A stretch of DNA of 13,535 nucleotides from Candidatus Peregrinibacteria bacterium UBA1369 (GTDB lineage Bacteria > Patescibacteriota > Gracilibacteria > UBA1369), in the NCBI GenBank assembly GCA_002305925.1, contig DBRL01000012.1, positions 2,720 through 16,254 of the forward strand, read 5' to 3'. A model generated the notes under the pieces. It did not search any database. It saw nothing but the letters and a program-made list of their open reading frames with translations, and was not told the DNA's origin. A program made the translations under genes and the position numbers. Positions 1 to 6,524 of the stretch are shown here, piece after piece; position 1 is the stretch's first letter; each line of letters begins with the position of its first letter.

Positions 1-1252
1 ACATCTCCAGGCGGCTGATATTGGCTCCCAGGTCGCGCAATTTGCCGTCCAGGTTGTCGTAGCCGCGGTCGATGTACTGAGTATTGGAAATCTGGGTCGT
101 TCCCTCGGCGGCCAGGCCGGCCAGGACCATGGCGGCGCCCGCGCGGATATCGATGGAGGCGATGGGGACGCCTTTCAGACGGGTGGGGCCGGTGATTTTG
201 GCCTGGTGCGGGTTGATGATCTCGACGCGGGCGCCCATTTTTTCCAGTTCGGTCAGATAATTGAGACGACCCTCGAAAAGAGTTTCAAAAATGCGTGATT
301 CCCCCTCGGCCTGGGTAAGCAGTACCGAAAAAGGTGCCTGCAGATCGGTGGGGAAAGACGGCCAGACCGCCGTGCGGACGGGCGTGGGGGCGCGCAGGGC
401 CGGGGATGGCTTGATGGCGACGGCCTCTTCTTCCAGCTGATAATTGGCGCCCATCTCATCGAGTTTCTGCCAGAAACTGTCCAGCTGCCAGGTCGGGATG
501 CCCTCGATGCGCACTTCCCCGCCGGTGAGCAGGGCGGCGATGGCGAAAGTCCCGGCCTCCAGATAGTCACCGGTGACAGTATATTCGGCCCCGTGCAGTT
601 CGCTAACGCCCTCAATGGTCAGGTAATGCGTGCCGATGCCGCTGATTTTCGCTCCCATGAAATTGAGAAAATGGCAGAGATCCTGCACATGCGGTTCGGC
701 GGCGACGAGTTTCAGTTCAGTGCGACCGGGCGCCAGAACGGCCATCATGATGGCGTTTTCCGTGGCGGTGACCGACATTTCCGGCATGATCAGCGAAGCC
801 GGGCGCAGTTCGTCGCGCTGGAGGTGGATGCGGGTGTCGGAGCGGAGTATCCGCGCGCCGAGGCGTTCGAGCGCGTAAGTGTGGGCGTGGGCGGAACGCT
901 TGCCCAGGACGCAGCCGCCGGGGAAGTTGAGGTCCAGCTCGCCGAGGCGCGCCAAGACCGGTCCGAAAAGCAATATGGAAGCGCGCATTTTACTGACCAG
1001 ACTTTCGTCAATGGCGGTATTTTGCAGCTCGGCCGCCTCAATAGTGACGGTATGCTCCTCAAAAGTGGTTTTTGCGCCGAGTGAATTGAGAATTTTCAGC
1101 ATCGCCTCCACGTCGCTGATGCGCGGGACATTGTGCAGGGTAACTTTCTCACGGGTAAGCAGAGCGGCACAGATAATCGGCAGAACCGCATTTTTTGCCC
1201 CTCCTACGCGGACGGTGCCGCTTAATTTTTGCTGTCCCTGGATAATGAACAT
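1..1252 (-). CDS. murA: UDP-N-acetylglucosamine 1-carboxyvinyltransferase (MurA), 3' end cut by the window
   Basis: This cytoplasmic enzyme transfers enolpyruvate from phosphoenolpyruvate to UDP-GlcNAc, the first committed step of peptidoglycan synthesis. I translated the minus strand by hand from the ATG at 1252 and obtained 417 residues with no stop. The Lys-Asn pair of the substrate site is at residues 20-21 (GGAKNAVLP), the MRASI segment at 89-93, the catalytic cysteine at C114 (PGGCVLGKR), FPTDLQ near the middle of the second half, and YIDRGY close to the C-terminus. E. coli MurA has 419 residues, so only a few codons plus the stop are missing. The presence of Cys rather than Asp at the active site is the fosfomycin-sensitive form in known family members. 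An oddity is the loop after the cysteine, which reads RSAHAH where most MurA have RPVDLH. No Shine-Dalgarno site is visible upstream of the ATG. GC content is high compared with the plus-strand operon next door, so this looks like the native gene. Confidence 0.96.
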   Translation of the reverse strand, partial: MFIIQGQQKLSGTVRVGGAKNAVLPIICAALLTREKVTLHNVPRISDVEAMLKILNSLGAKTTFEEHTVTIEAAELQNTAIDESLVSKMRASILLFGPVLARLGELDLNFPGGCVLGKRSAHAHTYALERLGARILRSDTRIHLQRDELRPASLIMPEMSVTATENAIMMAVLAPGRTELKLVAAEPHVQDLCHFLNFMGAKISGIGTHYLTIEGVSELHGAEYTVTGDYLEAGTFAIAALLTGGEVRIEGIPTWQLDSFWQKLDEMGANYQLEEEAVAIKPSPALRAPTPVRTAVWPSFPTDLQAPFSVLLTQAEGESRIFETLFEGRLNYLTELEKMGARVEIINPHQAKITGPTRLKGVPIASIDIRAGAAMVLAGLAAEGTTQISNTQYIDRGYDNLDGKLRDLGANISRLEM

Positions 1253-1293
1253 AATTGTGTTGAAAAATGTTTCTGCGAGAGGAAACTTTCGAG

Positions 1294-1321
1294 ATTATAT
1301 TGCATTTTTACCTTTTTGCAA
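1294..1321 (-). promoter_or_regulatory. Putative sigma70-type promoter for murA
   Basis: On the minus strand a -35 box TTGCAA (1321-1316) is followed after 16 nt by a perfect -10 box TATAAT (1299-1294). This puts the transcription start near 1287, about 35 nt before the murA ATG. The -35 box lies inside one arm of the inverted repeat described separately. The assignment is by eye only. Confidence 0.5.
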
Positions 1322-1324
1322 TAT
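1297..1324. repeat. 8-bp perfect inverted repeat between murA and speD (candidate operator)
   Basis: ATATTGCA at 1297-1304 and TGCAATAT at 1317-1324 are exact reverse complements separated by 12 nt. The repeat sits in the short divergent spacer, overlaps the murA -35 box and lies directly upstream of speD. A weak plus-strand promoter, TTGCAT (1300-1305) and TATCCT (1322-1327) with a 16-nt spacer, would start speD transcription only a few bases before its ATG. A regulator bound here could control both genes. It could equally be a chance palindrome in AT-rich DNA. Confidence 0.35.
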
Positions 1325-1337
1325 CCTTAAATCTATA

Positions 1338-1712
1338 ATGGATATATCAGCTGCAGAAATCACGGGTTTGGAAATTGTGGGAGACTTGTACGGATGCCCA
1401 AAAGAAATTTTATTACAGCTTAAAAGCAATGATTTCAAAAGTAAGCTGTCGGCACTGCTCAAGCAGGCCGAATTACAGGAAGTTGGCTCGGTGTACCACG
1501 ATTTTGACAGTGGTTTTACTGCATTGATTGCTTTGGCCGAATCGCACCTTGCGGTACACACCTGGCCTGATCACGGGTATGTAAGCCTAAACATTTTTGT
1601 CTGTAACTATACGCGGGATAACACTGAGAAGACCAGGCAGATTTTCCAGACAATCAAGTCCGTTTTCCAGCCACTTCGGGAAAGTTGCCTTGAAATAAAG
1701 CGTAATTCATAA
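1338..1712 (+). CDS. speD: S-adenosylmethionine decarboxylase proenzyme, SpeD/SpeH class
   Basis: This small pyruvoyl enzyme decarboxylates S-adenosylmethionine to give the aminopropyl donor used by polyamine-type transferases. The 124-residue product has the family hallmarks: a self-cleavage site E68-S69 in AESHLAVHTWP, the processing histidine H74, and the catalytic cysteine C89 in FVCNY. The spacing Ser+5 to His and Ser+20 to Cys is exactly that of the Thermotoga enzyme (S63, H68, C83). The usual WPE(Y/H)GY reads WPDHGY, so the substrate-site Glu is Asp, and the usual TCG after the cysteine motif is VCN. The ATG at 1338 gives the family's normal length; a longer open frame reaching back to 879 is antisense to murA and not part of the gene. 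It is the first gene of a five-gene operon, 9 nt ahead of the ABC-F gene. Some SpeD homologues in CPR bacteria and phages have been reported to act on ornithine or arginine instead, so the substrate is not certain. Confidence 0.9.
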   Translation: MDISAAEITGLEIVGDLYGCPKEILLQLKSNDFKSKLSALLKQAELQEVGSVYHDFDSGFTALIALAESHLAVHTWPDHGYVSLNIFVCNYTRDNTEKTRQIFQTIKSVFQPLRESCLEIKRNS

Positions 1713-1721
1713 ATTTTTAAG

Positions 1722-3596
1722 ATGCCACAAATAGAAAAGCTTATTTCACAGATTGCTGAGCAGACTGGCAGCTCGGTGGAAGAAGCCTCGCAGTATCTTG
1801 AAAACAAATTAAGTGTTGCCTTCGACACCGAAGAGCTACTGGGCTCGATTCAACGGGAGTTGGGGGTGGTTTTGGAAAGAGACAATTTTGGTACTGAAAA
1901 GAAGGAGAGGACAAACGACATTACTCGAAAGAATAAAAAATATCGCTTATCCTCAATCCCGCAACAACTCTTTAACAGGCGGCTGGGGGCAGTTCTGCCT
2001 GGCCAAACCGTCCTGCAACTGTCCGGCGTGGACAAGAGGGTCGGCAACAAACAACTGTTTGAGGAGCTGAGTTTTCATTTGAATGGAGGAGAAAAAGTTG
2101 CCCTGGTTGGGCAAAACGGCATTGGGAAGACCACATTGCTGAAAATAATTGCAAATCAGGATGAAGAGTGGCAGCGAGAATCAGTTCTGGACATAATGTA
2201 TGTTGATCAGCATTTATTTCAGGAATCTTGCCAAGAAACAGTACTTGATGTGCTCTTTTCGAGAATGGGACAAGACGGACAGATTATCCGTTCAAACCGT
2301 CAGATGGAACTGGCAATTGCCGAAAATCGTCAAGAGGATGTCGACATGGATGCATATCTGGAAACGGTGGCTCAAATGTCTGAAGGCGATTTGTATTATC
2401 TGGATGGAATCATTGAAGAGCTGCTTACATATTTTGGTTTCTCCACTTCTGATCTCGCCAGGCAGTTTGACACCCTGAGCGGGGGGGAAAAACTTAGGCT
2501 GACATTGGCCGCAGCGATACTCAGATGCCCCGATATTCTGGTAATTGACGAGCCAACGAACCACCTCGATATAGAAGGCATTATTTGGCTGGAAGATCTG
2601 TTTAAAAGGATGAAAAGTGCTATTGTATGTGTTTCTCATGACAGATTTTTTCTGCAGTCCTGCTTCGACAGTGTGGTCGAACTGCATGAGGGCAAGACCA
2701 AAAAATACAGTTTAAACTATGAAAGGTATCTCGAGGCCAAGGCACATGAAATGGATTCCATGGAAAGCCGTTCAGCGGAACTGATGGCGGTCAAACGTGA
2801 ATTGGAACAATATATCAACCAGCATAAAGATAACCCCCTAAAGGGGGCTATTGTCGCACGAAAAAGAAGATCTTTGGAGCAACTGGAATTACCACCAAAA
2901 ACCACCCAGGAGGCTCTGGCCCGTCTGAGGCTTAACGCTGCTCCGTTGCAGGGAGATGTCCTTTTCACCAGCAATTTGCAGGTAGGCCATGCTCCCGACC
3001 AAATTATTGTCGGGGGAATCAACCTGCATCTGACAACTGGACAGAAACTTGCTGTAATGGGACCAAATGGCGCAGGAAAAACAACTTTCCTCCGAACAAT
3101 CATGGGCGAGATAAATCCACTGGGTGGAGAGATGCGATTAAATAAAAAAACTGTGATCGGCTATCTTTCACAATTTACTGATCGAATGGAAAACAGCCAG
3201 GTCTCTGTCATTGACGCACTAGGGGAGTTCGCCTCTGTATCGCGGGAGCAGGCACAGCGAGCCCTTGCTTTGATTAATATCCGTGGAGCCGACGTTGTAA
3301 GAGCAATTGGGAGTTTTTCCGGGGGAGAAAAAGTTAAAATTGCTGTTCTTGCCCTGATACTCAAAAAGCCCAATCTGATTCTTCTTGATGAACCCACAAA
3401 TCATCTCGATTTGCGCTCAAAAGAAGAGCTGATAAGAATAATCGGGGATTTTGAGGGCAATGCCATCGTGGCGACCCATGACAGGTACTTTGCCAGCAGG
3501 ATGGCCGCGAGAACTCTCTTTATCAATGAGTCGTCCGCTGACATAATTGATACTGAACAGGCGGTACAGAATTTAAGCAGTAAATGGATTGAATGA
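1722..3596 (+). CDS. ABC-F family ATPase (two fused nucleotide-binding domains) with an N-terminal extension
   Basis: ABC-F proteins are soluble twin-ATPase factors that bind the ribosomal E site; some are translation factors and some protect ribosomes from antibiotics. This product has 624 residues and no membrane segments. Domain 1 has Walker A GQNGIGKTT (130-138), signature LSGGE (252-256), Walker B with DEPTNHLD (276-283) and the switch histidine H305. Domain 2 has GPNGAGKTT (447-455), FSGGE (532-536), DEPTNHLD (556-563) and H586. Both catalytic glutamates are present, so both sites look active. The linker (about 340-415) is charged and helical, as in the tRNA-interacting motif of the family. 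The unusual part is residues 1-95: most ABC-F proteins begin almost at once with the first ATPase domain, but here a predicted helical, charged extension comes first. The gene starts 9 nt after speD without a clear ribosome-binding site and overlaps the next gene by ATGA. A resistance or self-protection role is inferred from the biosynthetic context; a general translation factor is the alternative. Confidence 0.93.
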   Translation: MPQIEKLISQIAEQTGSSVEEASQYLENKLSVAFDTEELLGSIQRELGVVLERDNFGTEKKERTNDITRKNKKYRLSSIPQQLFNRRLGAVLPGQTVLQLSGVDKRVGNKQLFEELSFHLNGGEKVALVGQNGIGKTTLLKIIANQDEEWQRESVLDIMYVDQHLFQESCQETVLDVLFSRMGQDGQIIRSNRQMELAIAENRQEDVDMDAYLETVAQMSEGDLYYLDGIIEELLTYFGFSTSDLARQFDTLSGGEKLRLTLAAAILRCPDILVIDEPTNHLDIEGIIWLEDLFKRMKSAIVCVSHDRFFLQSCFDSVVELHEGKTKKYSLNYERYLEAKAHEMDSMESRSAELMAVKRELEQYINQHKDNPLKGAIVARKRRSLEQLELPPKTTQEALARLRLNAAPLQGDVLFTSNLQVGHAPDQIIVGGINLHLTTGQKLAVMGPNGAGKTTFLRTIMGEINPLGGEMRLNKKTVIGYLSQFTDRMENSQVSVIDALGEFASVSREQAQRALALINIRGADVVRAIGSFSGGEKVKIAVLALILKKPNLILLDEPTNHLDLRSKEELIRIIGDFEGNAIVATHDRYFASRMAARTLFINESSADIIDTEQAVQNLSSKWIE

Positions 3597-5446
3597 TAAA
3601 AGAACCTTTGTTTTCTGTGATTGTTCTTTCTTCAGCTTCCAACCTGAAGAAAGGCAGATCGGTGAGACACTGTCTTGACAGCCTCTACAGGCAAAAACAA
3701 GGCGGGTTTGAACTGATTGTTGTGGAAAACTCACGCCTCAAGAGCCAGAAAATACAAAATCTTGCCGTGATTAGCAGCGTTTTGAACGAAGCGCGCCGTT
3801 CTTCAATCTCTGCGAGAATTATTTCGATCAGAAAGGATTTTTCTCCCGGCTATGCCCGTAACGCTGGAGCAAAGAAGGCCTGTGGAAAGTTTTTGGTGTT
3901 TATGGATGATGATACGATTTTGCTAACAAAAGACGCTCTTGCCAGATTGTCAAAGTATTGCCAGCAGCGTTCCTGGGGTTTTGGCGCCAAACGTTTCTGG
4001 ACCTTCCCTCTAAACTGGTTTGAAAAACATTCCGAAGACCTTTTGGGGGAAAATCCTTTGGTATCAATGCAATATCGTAAACCTGTCCCCACTGACAGAA
4101 ACAATAACCCGGAAATCGCAGGATTCTCGTTTATCGGAAATTTCGGCTACTGCCAGCGTGAGCTGTTCAAGGTTTCCGGCGGTTTCCCCTCCTTCAGAGA
4201 CTACGGGTTTGAAGATGATCTGTTGATGTATAAACTTTATAAACTTGATCCAGATGTAGCCGTACTCTCGGACATTTCCGTTGTACATGTCAATCATAAA
4301 TTATGTTGGCGTAAAACGAACCTCATCCCTTATCTCAAATACTTGTCCAGGGATAATATTTTCTGGTTTCACCCATATAATATCGTTAATGGGAGACGCG
4401 ATTTGGCGATTGAAAAGAAAGGCGCCTATCATTTGGATTATCGGGTGGAAAATGCATATCAGCAATATCTAAACTCAGCTCCGGCAGACATTAAGCAAAA
4501 AGATAAAAAGTCTTTGCTGATCTGGCACAAAAAACACCAATTGAACAGAATTGACTACTGTCTCATGCTGTATCGCCTGCTTTCTGCCGGTACGATCGAA
4601 AATTTTGTTACCTTGTCACATGCAGATTTTGATAATCTGATTCCCTTCTTAAAATCACTAACTGATGCTGGTCTGATACTAATCAACAAAGACGGCTCCA
4701 TCAGAAAGCGTTTTATATTTAAGACTTTCCCCAATCACGAGATTCGAAAAACCACTTCCCGCAGTTTTCAATTGAAGCAGAAGTTGAATCAATTCCCCTG
4801 TAATGCCCTATCCAGGAAGCGCCGTTATGCATTTATTCGTTCCAGATATCCATTTACCGACTATTTGAAATTCGCTCTGATTGGTGATGACGATCTTCTA
4901 GCTTTCGATATAGGTCGTCTGGCCTGGATAGAATTGAGTGTCTTGGAAAAGGACATTGATTTGATTAGGGAAATTCGCAAAGCCCTTCCGTCAGTCAACG
5001 CAGTGCAGACCGATTTCTGCCTGCGGCAAAAAACATCTCTGGCAGTGCAGTCCTTCCTGACCGATCCACCCTATACCCTTAACGGGGCACTGCTCTTCAT
5101 TCTGAGGGGTCTGGAACAGATGGACATCAGCCCCGGGGTAAAGGAGTTTTATGTCGTCCTGAATCGGCATATGATGGGAAGGAATTTTGACAAACTGTGT
5201 CAAATACTAGCCGATTGTGCAATCATCTTGTTTGAAACTGTTGGAAATTTTAGCCAATACCCGCTCCCCAACGAATATCCCGAAAAACAAAGAGCGGAGA
5301 CCTTCTTAAACCTAATAGGCATCAACAGCTCGATCCTTAAAACCAGTTCCAGCTCCGACTTGTTTATTTTCAGAACCTTCAAGCCCAATCTGGACAAACT
5401 TTCGCGCCAGATTGATTTCAAAAAAATATATACTCATTATCACTAA
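3593..5446 (+). CDS. Fusion: GT-A (GT2-like) glycosyltransferase + BpsA-like (DUF43) aminopropyltransferase
   Basis: The 617-residue product has two parts. Residues 5-235 are a GT2-type sugar transferase: FSVIVLS start, the nucleotide/metal motif DDD at 105-107 (FMDDDTIL), YARNAG before it, and the acceptor-side GFEDDLL at 205-211. Residues about 310-370 look like a small winged helix (RIDYCLMLYRLL then LKSLTDAGLILINKDG), and about 420-600 resembles the catalytic domain of BpsA, the branched-chain polyamine synthase: GDDDL at 431-435, a following LEKDIDLIREI like the cofactor-binding LDIDERL, TDF at 473-475, TDPPYTLNG at 490-498, FILRG at 502-506 and NFSQY at 552-556. BpsA transfers aminopropyl groups from decarboxylated S-adenosylmethionine to a secondary amine and uses the acidic GDDD motif. 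The CPxC zinc-type segment of archaeal BpsA is not visible here. The gene is in the operon with speD, which would supply the donor. ATGA overlap with the ABC-F gene indicates translational coupling. The glycosyltransferase call is strong; the BpsA-like call rests on motif recall without an alignment. Confidence 0.82.
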   Translation: MIKEPLFSVIVLSSASNLKKGRSVRHCLDSLYRQKQGGFELIVVENSRLKSQKIQNLAVISSVLNEARRSSISARIISIRKDFSPGYARNAGAKKACGKFLVFMDDDTILLTKDALARLSKYCQQRSWGFGAKRFWTFPLNWFEKHSEDLLGENPLVSMQYRKPVPTDRNNNPEIAGFSFIGNFGYCQRELFKVSGGFPSFRDYGFEDDLLMYKLYKLDPDVAVLSDISVVHVNHKLCWRKTNLIPYLKYLSRDNIFWFHPYNIVNGRRDLAIEKKGAYHLDYRVENAYQQYLNSAPADIKQKDKKSLLIWHKKHQLNRIDYCLMLYRLLSAGTIENFVTLSHADFDNLIPFLKSLTDAGLILINKDGSIRKRFIFKTFPNHEIRKTTSRSFQLKQKLNQFPCNALSRKRRYAFIRSRYPFTDYLKFALIGDDDLLAFDIGRLAWIELSVLEKDIDLIREIRKALPSVNAVQTDFCLRQKTSLAVQSFLTDPPYTLNGALLFILRGLEQMDISPGVKEFYVVLNRHMMGRNFDKLCQILADCAIILFETVGNFSQYPLPNEYPEKQRAETFLNLIGINSSILKTSSSSDLFIFRTFKPNLDKLSRQIDFKKIYTHYH

Positions 5447-5456
5447 TAATTGACAG

Positions 5457-6524
5457 ATGCATGTGAAGCGTCAACGTATCACGGCCAAATCTTTGCCTTT
5501 CCTGGCAGTACCTGACTGTCTCTATATTTGCGACTTCAGGTCGATAGGAGAAAGTTTTCAGCATCTCATCCCGGCAATGTGGAAATATGAAAACCTGCTC
5601 CCCTGGATTGTTTTTTCCGGCTTGGTGGCAGTGAACGATGACTTTCGACAAAGACCCTACCTGCCCCATGACAATGTGCGTCTTACCATAGCCAAAAAAG
5701 CAGAAGACGCCCGTGTTGCTGTCGCCAAACGGCTGGATATCGAGGCTGATACACCAGTTCCCAACTCTATCTGGACAGCAGTTCCCCATCCGGATACAGA
5801 CCGTCTGGCTGAAAAATTTTCTTGCCAGTTACAGTATAGATATTCAGATTTTTTGCTCTTAAATAATAAGATTTTCCAAAAAAGAGATTTTGGTAAATAC
5901 ACCCCCTCCTGGGAAACAGCGCTGAGTATTGAATCACTTTCGAAACATGTCGGTGACAATGGCGTCTTTCTGAAAAGGGCCCTGGGATCGGGCGGCTATC
6001 TGGTTTTTTCGATGGCAGAAATCTCCCCTGAGGAGTTGCTGGAATTATGGGACAATACTGACGGGAAGGACTGGTATATTGAAAAGCGGGTGGACGGGCA
6101 GGCAATGAGCGTCCAGATTCTATCTGATTCTGAAGGGGTGACGATCTTTGGCATGGCCAAACAAAAAATTCTCAATGGGAAGAATTTTCAGGGAGCCTGG
6201 TTGCTGGACATTGACGACCCGGTCAACCAGGCATTGCTGCAGGATATCGCCGCAATATTAGACGAATTACACATCTGGAAGGGTTACTCCGGGTTCTCGG
6301 GTTTGGACTTTATTCTGGGAACTGACGGGAAGATTCATTTGCTGGAGGCCAATGTCCGCCTGACAGCCCTGACGGTACCGACGCTGTTACTGAACGAGTC
6401 CAGTTCCCGTACCGCGTTTTTTGAGGAAGACGCACAAAAGACTACTTCTCTGGAAGTCGACAACAGGCTTACCCTGCTGGATGACTCTTATTATGGACTG
6501 AGTGATACCCTGAATTTTGTCTAA
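5457..6524 (+). CDS. ATP-grasp family carboxylate-amine (or similar) ligase
   Basis: The 355-residue product has an ATP-grasp core in its second half. FLKRALGSGG (171-180) supplies the ATP-binding lysine K173 and the glycine-rich loop. YIEKRVDGQAMSVQ (207-220) is the adenine-contacting strand followed by the substrate strand. GLDFIL (282-287) and LLEANVRLT (295-303) give the acidic metal ligands E297 and N299 with R301 after them. Members of this superfamily activate a carboxylate as acyl phosphate and join it to an amine, thiol or other nucleophile. The N-terminal third (1-110) is not recognisable to me. It lies 10 nt after the fusion gene and its TAA overlaps the ATG of the next gene by one base, so it belongs to the operon. 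In this setting it could make an amide between an amino acid or sugar acid and an aminopropyl-bearing amine, but the substrate is not shown by the sequence. No Shine-Dalgarno site is visible at the ATG. Confidence 0.87.
   Translation: MHVKRQRITAKSLPFLAVPDCLYICDFRSIGESFQHLIPAMWKYENLLPWIVFSGLVAVNDDFRQRPYLPHDNVRLTIAKKAEDARVAVAKRLDIEADTPVPNSIWTAVPHPDTDRLAEKFSCQLQYRYSDFLLLNNKIFQKRDFGKYTPSWETALSIESLSKHVGDNGVFLKRALGSGGYLVFSMAEISPEELLELWDNTDGKDWYIEKRVDGQAMSVQILSDSEGVTIFGMAKQKILNGKNFQGAWLLDIDDPVNQALLQDIAAILDELHIWKGYSGFSGLDFILGTDGKIHLLEANVRLTALTVPTLLLNESSSRTAFFEEDAQKTTSLEVDNRLTLLDDSYYGLSDTLNFV

Noticed and set aside
593..1084. Plus-strand open frame of 163 codons
   Set aside because: It lies wholly antisense to murA in GC-rich DNA, where long shadow frames are expected, and the translation shows no family features.
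879..1337. Long plus-strand open frame leading into speD
   Set aside because: It is antisense to well-conserved murA and adds 150 residues with no relation to the SpeD family; the ATG at 1338 gives the normal family length.
2834..2847. CCCCC-TAAA-GGGGG hairpin that could be a terminator
   Set aside because: It is inside the ABC-F coding region (linker, about residue 372), the stem is only five pairs, and no T-run follows.
1338..5446. Ordinary spermidine biosynthesis operon
   Set aside because: No SpeE-type spermidine synthase is present, and the aminopropyltransferase-like domain is of the BpsA type and fused to a glycosyltransferase.
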